Shown here piece after piece: positions 1 to 5,363 of a DNA stretch of 6,621 nt; position 1 is the stretch's first letter, and each line of letters opens with the position of its first letter. The notes beneath the pieces were generated by a model. The model saw only the letters and a list, made by a program, of their open reading frames with translations. It had not been told where the DNA came from and did not search any database. The position numbers and the translations under genes are program-made. Origin of the DNA: Clostridium sp. CAG:452 (lineage in GTDB: Bacteria; Bacillota; Clostridia; TANB77; CAG-508); NCBI GenBank assembly GCA_000434035.1, contig FR893522.1, positions 227,876 to 234,496 on the forward strand. The letters are read 5' to 3'.

Positions 1-1002
1 GAAATAGATAAATGTAATATAAATAAAGATAATTATAAAATTAAAACAATATATTTTGGAGGAGGAACTCCATCATTTATTGAGAGCAAATATATAGTTG
101 AGATATTAGAAAACGCAAAAAGAAAATTTAACATATCAAAAACAGCAGAAATTACAATAGAAATCAACCCAGGAACTATAACAGAAGAAAAACTAAAAGA
201 TTACTATGAGGCAGGAATAAATAGAATAAGTTTTGGATTACAATCTACAAACAGTGAACTTCTTGAATTAGTAGGAAGAATTCACAGCTATTCAAGTTTC
301 ATAGAAGGTTATAAACTAGCTAGAAAAGTGGGATTTAAAAATATAAATGTAGACTTAATGATAGGTTTACCAGTTCAAACCTTGGAAGATGTACAAACAG
401 ATTTAAAAAGAATAATAGAATTAAATCCAGAGCATATATCTGTATATTCTTTAATAGTAGAAGAAGGAACAAGAATAGAAGAAAAAATAAAAAACAAAGA
501 ACTATATTTGCCACCAGAAGAATTAGAAAGAAAAATGTATTGGGAGGTAAAAAAACAATTAGAAAAAGCAGGATATGTTCATTATGAAATATCTAACTTT
601 GCAAAACCAGGATATGAATCTAAACATAATCTAAGTTGTTGGAATCAAGAAGAATATTTAGGCTTCGGAATTGCAGCACATTCATATTTTAATGGAGAAA
701 GATATTCAAATACAGAAAATTTTGATAAATATTTTGAACATCCAGAAGATAGCAAAATAATACATGAAAAACAAACGCAAGAAGACAAACAAAGAGAATT
801 TATGCTTTTAGGATTAAGGAAAATAGAAGGGGTTAAAATATCTGACTTTAAAAATAAGTTTATAGAGAACCCAATATATTTATATAGGGAAAGCCTAAGT
901 AAATTAGTAACTCAAGGATTAATTGAAATAGATATAGACAATATAAAATTAACAGATAGAGGCGTAGATTTAGCAAATTTAGTGTGGGAAGAATTTGTGT
1001 AA
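1..1002 (+). CDS. hemW: HemW, radical-SAM family haem chaperone (5' truncated by window edge)
   Basis: The reading frame is open from base 1, so the gene starts outside the window; the ATG at 328 is internal. The visible 333 residues show YFGGGTPS (window residues 18-25, SAM-binding GGGTP), then EINPGT, GINRISFGLQS, a GRIH motif and NVDLMIGLP, in the order seen in HemW/HemN-like radical SAM proteins. The C-terminal part has a FMLLGLRKIEGV segment typical of the HemN C-terminal domain. The CxxxCxxC iron-sulfur motif is not visible and should lie in the roughly 45 missing residues (inferred from usual family length near 380). HemW proteins were long labelled coproporphyrinogen III oxidases but are now regarded as cytoplasmic haem-binding chaperones. 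The family HNxxYW motif reads HNLSCW here (residues 209-214), with Cys for Tyr. In Firmicutes hemW usually sits directly upstream of hrcA, as here apart from one inserted gene. No terminator follows the stop codon. Confidence 0.95.
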   Translation, partial: EIDKCNINKDNYKIKTIYFGGGTPSFIESKYIVEILENAKRKFNISKTAEITIEINPGTITEEKLKDYYEAGINRISFGLQSTNSELLELVGRIHSYSSFIEGYKLARKVGFKNINVDLMIGLPVQTLEDVQTDLKRIIELNPEHISVYSLIVEEGTRIEEKIKNKELYLPPEELERKMYWEVKKQLEKAGYVHYEISNFAKPGYESKHNLSCWNQEEYLGFGIAAHSYFNGERYSNTENFDKYFEHPEDSKIIHEKQTQEDKQREFMLLGLRKIEGVKISDFKNKFIENPIYLYRESLSKLVTQGLIEIDIDNIKLTDRGVDLANLVWEEFV

Positions 1003-1004
1003 AT

Positions 1005-1033
1005 TTGCATTTTATGTAAAGCTGTGGTATACT
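1005..1033 (+). promoter_or_regulatory. Sigma-A type promoter with extended -10 for the orphan gene
   Basis: TTGCAT (1005-1010) and TATACT (1028-1033) are separated by exactly 17 bases, and TG at 1025-1026 gives an extended -10 (TGnTATACT). The -35 matches the consensus only in TTG, so the extended -10 probably carries most of the strength. It begins two bases after the hemW stop codon. The predicted transcript starts near 1040, giving a leader of about 73 nt before the ATG at 1113. Confidence 0.7.
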
Positions 1034-1048
1034 AAAATAGTATTTACC
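1026..1048. promoter_or_regulatory. Inverted repeat over the -10/start region, possible operator
   Basis: ATACTA (1029-1034) and TAGTAT (1038-1043) are perfect inverted repeats around an AAA centre. GGT (1026-1028) and ACC (1046-1048) extend the symmetry past a two-base bulge. The dyad covers the -10 and the predicted start site, where a repressor would bind. It could also arise by chance in AT-rich DNA around a TATACT box. No regulator is implied by the sequence. Confidence 0.3.
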
Positions 1049-1057
1049 TTTATAGAT

Positions 1058-1069
1058 CCATAGGTATGG
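1058..1069. repeat. Short inverted repeat in the leader of the orphan gene
   Basis: CCATA (1058-1062) and TATGG (1065-1069) are perfect inverted repeats separated by GG. It lies in the untranslated leader about 45 bases before the start codon. A two-base loop is too tight for a full RNA hairpin, so if functional it is more likely a DNA-level site. I see no known riboswitch pattern in this leader. Confidence 0.25.
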
Positions 1070-1112
1070 CAACTGGTTTATACAACAAAAAATTTTTTAT
1101 GGAGGTTTTAAC

Positions 1113-1535
1113 ATGGATGCTACAAAATTGTCTAGAGTGGTTGATGAACAAATTCGGAGGCTGGAAGAGCATGAAATAAAATTTTCTGCAAATTTCAGAT
1201 CAAGGCTAAAAAAGGAGATAATAAAGAATTATGCATCGAGCTATCGACTGGTTAGTAGAACAACATTAGAGTCGATAATAAAAATGTGTAATTTGTGGAA
1301 ACACTATTTAGCTAGCGAAGAAGACTGGCATAAGCTGGTCTGTGAGAAACTTCTGGAAATGTATAGAATCCATACTGCAGTTATTTCAACACATGAAGAT
1401 TTACCTTCATATATTGGAAATGCAACTGCAATCGCACCAAATGCAAATTTACCAAAATGTAGAACTACATGGACGTGTTTTACAGGAGAAGTATTTTTGC
1501 AAAACGGCTTTGGTTCACCAAAGACGGAAATTTAA
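1113..1535 (+). CDS. Hypothetical protein, 140 residues, own promoter and terminator
   Basis: I do not recognise this protein. The start is set by GGAGG (1101-1105), seven bases before ATG 1113. The first 90 or so residues are charged and look helical (many E, K, R, L; e.g. RRLEEHEIKF, SRLKKEIIKNY, HKLVCEKLLEMYRIH). The last 45 are Gly/Pro/Asn/Thr-rich and hold an LPKCRTTWTCF stretch. Cysteines are at 59, 77, 116 and 122; there is no signal peptide or membrane segment, so it is probably cytoplasmic. Codon use differs from the neighbours: four in-frame CTG leucines (1161, 1248, 1335, 1353) plus CGG, CGA, TCG and ACG, whereas I saw no in-frame CTG in the flanking genes. With its own promoter and a strong terminator it is a one-gene unit between hemW and hrcA, genes normally adjacent in Firmicutes. 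Acquisition by transfer is an inference. That it is a real gene is likely from the ribosome binding site, promoter and terminator. Confidence 0.75.
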   Translation: MDATKLSRVVDEQIRRLEEHEIKFSANFRSRLKKEIIKNYASSYRLVSRTTLESIIKMCNLWKHYLASEEDWHKLVCEKLLEMYRIHTAVISTHEDLPSYIGNATAIAPNANLPKCRTTWTCFTGEVFLQNGFGSPKTEI

Positions 1536-1537
1536 AG

Positions 1538-1571
1538 TTTAGTCCCCTTAAAAAAGGGGACTAAATTTTTT
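1538..1571 (+). terminator. Strong intrinsic terminator after the orphan gene
   Basis: TTTAGTCCCCTT (1538-1549) pairs perfectly with AAGGGGACTAAA (1554-1565) around an AAAA loop, a 12-bp stem, followed by TTTTTT (1566-1571). It begins three bases after the stop codon. It should insulate the heat-shock promoter from hemW and orphan-gene transcription. Confidence 0.93.
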
Positions 1572-1580
1572 ATAAAAAAA

Positions 1581-1607
1581 TTAGCAAACTGTATTGACAA
1601 GTGCTAA
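1581..1607. promoter_or_regulatory. CIRCE-like HrcA operator, distal copy
   Basis: TTAGCAAAC (1581-1589), nine spacer bases, then AAGTGCTAA (1599-1607). Against the CIRCE consensus TTAGCACTC-N9-GAGTGCTAA it matches 15 of 18 arm positions with the exact 9-base spacer. It overlaps the -35 hexamer (1594-1599), so bound HrcA would block RNA polymerase. Its left arm is the more degenerate of the two copies. Confidence 0.85.
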
Positions 1608-1621
1608 AAATGATGTATAAT
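1594..1621 (+). promoter_or_regulatory. Consensus sigma-A promoter of the hrcA-grpE-dnaK-dnaJ operon
   Basis: TTGACA (1594-1599) and TATAAT (1616-1621) are both perfect consensus hexamers with a 16-base spacer. The predicted start is near 1628, inside the proximal CIRCE-like element. A vegetative promoter held off by HrcA is the standard design for class I heat-shock genes. Confidence 0.92.
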
Positions 1622-1624
1622 AAA

Positions 1625-1651
1625 TTAGCAGTCGGAAATAATAAGTGCTAA
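1625..1651. promoter_or_regulatory. CIRCE-like HrcA operator, proximal copy
   Basis: TTAGCAGTC (1625-1633), spacer GGAAATAAT, then AAGTGCTAA (1643-1651). It matches 16 of 18 CIRCE arm positions with the exact 9-base spacer. It covers the predicted transcription start and ends two bases before the hrcA ribosome binding region, so most of it is also transcribed. Its start is 44 bases after that of the distal copy. Confidence 0.92.
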
Positions 1652-1653
1652 TG

Positions 1654-1660
1654 AAAGGAG
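1654..1660 (+). promoter_or_regulatory. Ribosome binding site that fixes the hrcA start
   Basis: AAAGGAG lies five bases before ATG 1666. An in-frame GTG at 1645 would give a longer protein, but that codon lies inside the CIRCE right arm and upstream of this site, so 1666 is the start. Confidence 0.85.
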
Positions 1661-1665
1661 AAGAC

Positions 1666-2679
1666 ATGTTAAGTAATAGGCAAAGAGATATACTAAAAGC
1701 AATAATAGAAGAATATATAAATACAGCCGAACCAGTAAGCTCAGCAGCTATTTTAGAGCGTTATGGATTAAATTGTAGTAGTGCAACTATTAGAAATGAC
1801 ATGTCAGAATTAGAAGGATTAGGATACTTAGAAAAGCCACACACATCAGCAGGTAGAATACCATCTGTTAAAGGTTATAGATTTTACGTAGATGAGCTTT
1901 TAAATGATGAGAACATTACATTAGAAGAGATTGATTATATAAAACAAAACTTGCAAACAAAAGTAAATGAAATAGAAGATTTAACAAAAATAACAACAAA
2001 TACAATATCAGAGATGACACACTATACAACAGTTGCAATTGGACCAGACTCTGCAAGCAACATAATTAAAGATATAAAATTTATCCTTTTGGGAGAAAGA
2101 CTTTTGATGGCAGTAATACTTACGGAAAATGGAGCAGTTAAAGAAACAATTATTAAATATGACGAAGACCTTACACAAAATCAAGTGAAAGATTTAAATA
2201 TTACATTTAATAATAAGCTAAGAGGAAAACATCTAGAAAAAATAGATAAACCTATGGAAGAATACATTTTGTCAACAATGAAAAGCCAGGCAAAAGTTAT
2301 AAAACCTATAATACAACAAATGAACAAAGCAATAGAAGAAACAAACAAAATATACTTAGAAGGAGCAAGCAAAGCATTTGATTTTCCAGAGTTTGAAAAA
2401 ATAGATACAGCCAAAAATTTCTTAAGTATATTAGATACCAAAGAAGAAATGGTAGAAATATTAAACTCAGGACTTGCCAAAGATATAAATGTATATATTG
2501 GTGATGAAAACGAAAACAAAGATTTAAAAGATTTAAGTATAATTACTTTTAAGCATAAAGTAGGAAATAAAGACATGGGAACAATTGGAATAATAGGACC
2601 AAAACGTATGAATTATTCTAAAGTAATTTCCATTATGAAATATATAAGTAAAAAACTAAATGATATAGACAAAAATTAA
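1666..2679 (+). CDS. hrcA: HrcA, heat-inducible transcription repressor
   Basis: HrcA binds CIRCE operators and represses class I heat-shock genes; in characterised bacteria its activity depends on GroEL. The 337-residue product fits the usual length near 340. Residues 1-75 form the winged-helix DNA-binding domain: LSNRQRDIL at the N-terminus, AEPVSS (21-26), SSATIRND (38-45, recognition helix region) and PHTSAGRIPS (58-67). The middle is the GAF-like and inserted dimerisation region, less conserved. The C-terminus carries FPEFEKIDTAKNFLSIL, IGDEN and the conserved GPKRMNYSKVI block. It is the first gene of the operon and is autoregulated by the two CIRCE-like sites just upstream. grpE follows after 26 bases. 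There is no frameshift or missing motif. The DNA-binding helix looks normal, so the degenerate CIRCE arms are not obviously explained by an altered HrcA. Confidence 0.97.
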   Translation: MLSNRQRDILKAIIEEYINTAEPVSSAAILERYGLNCSSATIRNDMSELEGLGYLEKPHTSAGRIPSVKGYRFYVDELLNDENITLEEIDYIKQNLQTKVNEIEDLTKITTNTISEMTHYTTVAIGPDSASNIIKDIKFILLGERLLMAVILTENGAVKETIIKYDEDLTQNQVKDLNITFNNKLRGKHLEKIDKPMEEYILSTMKSQAKVIKPIIQQMNKAIEETNKIYLEGASKAFDFPEFEKIDTAKNFLSILDTKEEMVEILNSGLAKDINVYIGDENENKDLKDLSIITFKHKVGNKDMGTIGIIGPKRMNYSKVISIMKYISKKLNDIDKN

Positions 2680-2705
2680 AAAAATTACAAATATAGGAGG
2701 ATAAA

Positions 2706-3200
2706 ATGTCAGAAGAAAATTTAGAAAAAAACAAAATTGAAAATGAAGAGAAAGAAGTTGTCAAAGAATCTAATACAATAAAACAGGAATTAGAAGAAAC
2801 AACAGACAGACTAAAAAGAATAATGGCAGAATTCGAGAACTTCAAAAAAAGAAGCAACAAAGAAAGAGAAGCTTTATACAACTCTCTTTTAGCAGATATT
2901 ATAGCAAGTTTCTTACCAGTTATAGATAACCTAGAAAAAGCAGTACAAGCAAAAACAGAAGATGAAGGATACAAACAAGGAATAGAATTAGTACTAAAAC
3001 AATTTGTAGATGTATTAACAAAATTCGGAGTTGAAGAAATAAAAACAGTTGGAGAAACTTTTGATCCAGAAGTTCACGAAGCAGTAAGTAGCATTCAAGA
3101 TGAAACAAAAGGAGAAAAAGAAGTAGTACAAGAATTTAGAAAAGGCTACAAGATTGGAACAAAGGTAATACGTCATGCTATGGTAGTAGTAGCTAATTAG
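2706..3200 (+). CDS. grpE: GrpE, nucleotide exchange factor of DnaK
   Basis: GrpE dimers release ADP from DnaK in the cytoplasm and act as a thermosensor in the chaperone cycle. AGGAGG (2695-2700) lies five bases before ATG 2706. The 164-residue product has an acidic, lysine-rich N-terminus (about 1-30) leading into a long coiled coil with AEFENFKKRSNKER (41-54), then a LPVIDNLEKA helix. The C-terminal beta domain that contacts DnaK has GVEEI, FDPEVHEAV and GYKIGTKVIRHAMVVVAN. The residue before AMVVVAN is His where many family members have Pro. The length is slightly short, mainly in the variable N-terminus. It sits 26 bases after hrcA and 81 before dnaK. The stop codon lies within a GCTAATTAGC palindrome (3192-3201), probably coincidental. 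Confidence 0.97.
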   Translation: MSEENLEKNKIENEEKEVVKESNTIKQELEETTDRLKRIMAEFENFKKRSNKEREALYNSLLADIIASFLPVIDNLEKAVQAKTEDEGYKQGIELVLKQFVDVLTKFGVEEIKTVGETFDPEVHEAVSSIQDETKGEKEVVQEFRKGYKIGTKVIRHAMVVVAN

Positions 3201-3201
3201 C

Positions 3202-3215
3202 ATGAAAAACTTCGT
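3202..3215 (+). repeat. 14-base copy of part of the dnaK-dnaJ palindrome
   Basis: ATGAAAAACTTCGT, two bases after the grpE stop codon, is identical to 5156-5169 in the left arm of the large palindrome after dnaK. Similarity fades beyond it, and no matching right arm is visible in the 81-base grpE-dnaK gap. It may be a worn remnant of the same repeat. The rest of this gap is AT-rich and holds only the dnaK ribosome binding site. Confidence 0.5.
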
Positions 3216-3264
3216 CTTGAGCACATAAAAAATGTTATTAATTTTAAAAAATATATAAATTTTC

Positions 3265-3272
3265 AAAGGAGG
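3265..3272 (+). promoter_or_regulatory. Ribosome binding site that fixes the dnaK start
   Basis: AAAGGAGG ends immediately before an in-frame ATG at 3273, too close to be used. The next ATG at 3282 has a nine-base spacing and begins the conserved MSKIIGIDLG N-terminus. Confidence 0.85.
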
Positions 3273-3281
3273 ATGACAAAT

Positions 3282-5144
3282 ATGTCAAAAATTATTGGTA
3301 TCGATTTAGGTACAACAAACTCATGCGTTGCAGTTATGGAAGGTGGAGAGCCAGTTGTAATTCCAAATCCAGAAGGAAATAGAACAACTCCATCAGTAGT
3401 TGCATTTTCAAAAAATGGTGAAAGATTAGTAGGACAAATTGCAAAACGTCAAGCAGTTACTAACCCAGACCATACAGTTATCTCAATAAAAAGAGATATG
3501 GGAACAAATAAAAAAATTAAAATTGAAGGAGATGAATTTACACCACAAGAAATTTCAGCAATGATTCTTCAAAAATTAAAAACAGATGCAGAAAATTATT
3601 TAGGACAAAAAGTTACAGAAGCTGTTATAACAGTTCCAGCATACTTTAGTGATAGCCAAAGACAAGCAACAAAAGATGCAGGAAAAATAGCAGGACTTAA
3701 TGTTTTAAGAATAATAAACGAGCCAACAGCAGCAGCTCTTGCATATGGAATGGATAAAGAAGACACAGATCAAAAAATAATGGTATATGACTTAGGTGGA
3801 GGTACATTCGATGTATCTATACTAGATATTGGTGATGGTGTATTCGAAGTTTTAGCAACAAGTGGTAACAACAGATTAGGTGGAGATGACTTCGATGAAA
3901 GAATAATGAAATATTTAGTAGAAGAATTCAAAAAAGAACAAGGAATAGATTTAAGTACAGATAAAATGGCTATGCAAAGACTAAAAGAAGCAGCAGAAAA
4001 AGCTAAAATAGAATTATCTGGTGTAGGTCAAACAAACATCAACTTACCATTTATTACAGCTGATGCAACAGGACCAAAACACTTAGACGTAACATTAACA
4101 AGAGCAAAATTCGAAGAATTAATCAGAGACTTAATTGATGCTACAACAGGACCTGTAAACCAAGCATTAAAAGATGCTGGATTAACAGCAGATAAAATCG
4201 ACCAAGTATTATTAGTTGGTGGTTCTACAAGAGTTCCAGCTGTACAAGAAGCAGTAAAAAGAATAACAAACAAAGAACCTAATAAAGGAATAAACCCAGA
4301 TGAATGTGTTGCAATTGGTGCAGCAATCCAAGGTGGTGTTTTATCAGGAGATGTTAAAGACTTAGTTCTATTAGACGTAACACCATTATCATTAGGTATT
4401 GAAACATATGGTGGTGTATTTACAAAATTAATAGACAGAAACACAACAATACCAACTAAAAAATCACAAATATTCTCAACAGCAGCAGATGGTCAAACAA
4501 GTGTTGAAGTTCATGTATTACAAGGTGAACGTGAAATGGCTGCATACAACAAAACATTAGGAAGATTTCAATTAACAGGAATACCACCAGCTCCAAGAGG
4601 AATTCCACAAATCGAAGTTACATTTGATATAGATGCAAACGGTATAGTTCACGTATCTGCAAAAGATATGGCAACAGGAAATGAGCAAAATGTTTCTATA
4701 ACAGCAAGCACAAACCTTTCAGAAGATGATATACAAAAAGCTGTTAAAGATGCAGAAGCACATGCAAGTGAAGATAAAAAGAGAAAAGAAGAAGTTGAAG
4801 TTAAAAACAATGCAGAAAGCTTAATATACAGTAGCCAAAAAACACTAGACGAATTAGGAGACAAAATTAGTGGTGAAGAAAAAGCAAAAGTAGAAGCAGA
4901 AATAGAAAACGTTAAAAAAGCATTAGAAACAAACAACACAGATACAATAAAAGAAGCAACAGAAAAATTAACACAAGCTTTCTATCAAATATCAGAACAA
5001 TTATATAAACAAAATGCAGCAGCAAACGGAGCAAATGCAGCAGGGGCAGAAGGACAAAATGCTAGTGACGCCGGAACAGCAAATAATGATGGTAATGTTT
5101 ATGATGCAGATTATAAAGTAGAAGATAACGGAGACAACAAATAA
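3282..5144 (+). CDS. dnaK: DnaK, Hsp70 molecular chaperone
   Basis: DnaK is the ATP-dependent cytoplasmic Hsp70 that binds exposed hydrophobic peptide segments, working with DnaJ and GrpE. The product is 620 residues. The nucleotide-binding domain (about 1-358) shows IDLGTTNS (7-14, phosphate 1), INEPTAAALAYG (145-156), DLGGGTFD (170-177, phosphate 2) and LVGGSTRVP (311-319, adenosine region). The interdomain linker is DLVLLDV (360-366). The beta-sandwich substrate domain follows from DVTPLSLGIET, and the helical lid runs from about 480 to 580. An Ala/Asn/Gly-rich tail ends in the conserved VYDADYKVEDN. SIKRDMGTN (68-76) lacks the roughly 24-residue N-lobe insertion of Gram-negative DnaKs, as in Firmicutes. 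The stop TAA is followed in frame by TAG. It is third in the operon; a large palindrome separates it from dnaJ. No defects were seen. Confidence 0.98.
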   Translation: MSKIIGIDLGTTNSCVAVMEGGEPVVIPNPEGNRTTPSVVAFSKNGERLVGQIAKRQAVTNPDHTVISIKRDMGTNKKIKIEGDEFTPQEISAMILQKLKTDAENYLGQKVTEAVITVPAYFSDSQRQATKDAGKIAGLNVLRIINEPTAAALAYGMDKEDTDQKIMVYDLGGGTFDVSILDIGDGVFEVLATSGNNRLGGDDFDERIMKYLVEEFKKEQGIDLSTDKMAMQRLKEAAEKAKIELSGVGQTNINLPFITADATGPKHLDVTLTRAKFEELIRDLIDATTGPVNQALKDAGLTADKIDQVLLVGGSTRVPAVQEAVKRITNKEPNKGINPDECVAIGAAIQGGVLSGDVKDLVLLDVTPLSLGIETYGGVFTKLIDRNTTIPTKKSQIFSTAADGQTSVEVHVLQGEREMAAYNKTLGRFQLTGIPPAPRGIPQIEVTFDIDANGIVHVSAKDMATGNEQNVSITASTNLSEDDIQKAVKDAEAHASEDKKRKEEVEVKNNAESLIYSSQKTLDELGDKISGEEKAKVEAEIENVKKALETNNTDTIKEATEKLTQAFYQISEQLYKQNAAANGANAAGAEGQNASDAGTANNDGNVYDADYKVEDNGDNK

Positions 5145-5149
5145 TAGTA

Positions 5150-5269
5150 AAACGAATGAAAAACTTCGTATTACGTCGTTAAATCTAAAAGAAAAATCCT
5201 CAACGTACAAAAGTACGCCTCCGGTTTTTCTTTTAGATTTGCCTAGTACTACTTGTTTTTGCTTCGTTT
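5150..5269. repeat. 120-bp imperfect palindrome in the dnaK-dnaJ gap, possible MITE-like element
   Basis: The core is a perfect 16-bp inverted repeat, AAATCTAAAAGAAAAA (5181-5196) and TTTTTCTTTTAGATTT (5225-5240). Inside it is CGTAC (5204-5208) / GTACG (5213-5217) around an AAAA loop. Outside it, GTATTAC (5168-5174) faces GTACTAC (5246-5252) with one mismatch, and AAACGAATGAAAAAC (5150-5164) faces GTTTTTGCTTCGTTT (5255-5269) with two. The ends form a 7-bp terminal inverted repeat, AAACGAA/TTCGTTT, flanked by TA on each side if the repeat is trimmed by one base. As RNA it folds into one long hairpin that could stabilise the upstream dnaK message or reduce read-through into dnaJ. No U-tract follows at the base, so it is not a standard terminator. 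There is no coding capacity. A mobile palindromic repeat is an inference from shape and from the partial copy after grpE. Confidence 0.75.
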
Positions 5270-5280
5270 AAAATTTTCTA

Positions 5281-5317
5281 ATTATATGTGTATTATAATA
5301 TATAATATAGATATAAT
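5281..5317 (+). promoter_or_regulatory. AT-rich stretch with several TATAAT hexamers, weak candidate promoter for dnaJ
   Basis: TATAAT occurs at 5294-5299, 5301-5306 and 5312-5317, between the palindrome and dnaJ. None has a convincing -35 at 16-18 bases. There is no CIRCE-like sequence here, so if dnaJ has its own start it would not be under HrcA. Chance in AT-rich DNA is a fair alternative. Confidence 0.2.
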
Positions 5318-5363
5318 TTGAAATATAAAATACTGACTTTATTTTATGAAAGGAATGTAACAA

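Noticed and set aside
328..330. ATG at 328 as the hemW start
   Set aside because: The frame stays open to base 1 and encodes the conserved GGGTP and NPGT motifs upstream of it.
1003..1112. Riboswitch or T-box in the leader of the orphan gene
   Set aside because: The leader is only about 73 nt with no T-box motif, no known aptamer core and no terminator hairpin before the start codon.
1342..1542. 66-residue + strand reading frame inside the orphan gene
   Set aside because: It overlaps the 140-residue frame, has no ribosome binding site and has a low-complexity composition; it is a shadow.
1645..1665. GTG at 1645 as an upstream start for hrcA
   Set aside because: It lies in the CIRCE right arm and before the ribosome binding site at 1654-1660; ATG 1666 has proper spacing and begins the conserved HrcA N-terminus.
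3192..3223. TTAGCA near the grpE stop codon and GAGCAC downstream as a third CIRCE
   Set aside because: There is no matching GTGCTAA right arm at nine bases, and the GCTAATTAGC symmetry is a short local palindrome at the stop codon.
3273..3281. ATG at 3273 as the dnaK start
   Set aside because: It directly abuts the ribosome binding site with no spacer, and DnaK proteins begin at the MSKIIGIDLG that starts at 3282.
4028..4444. 138-residue minus strand reading frame opposite dnaK, and similar antisense frames over hrcA, grpE and dnaJ
   Set aside because: They mirror the strongly biased codons of real genes and lack ribosome binding sites or recognisable motifs.
5225..5274. The palindrome after dnaK as an ordinary intrinsic terminator
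   Set aside because: The T-run at 5225-5229 lies inside the stem and the base of the hairpin is not followed by a U-tract; it would also cut off dnaJ from its operon.
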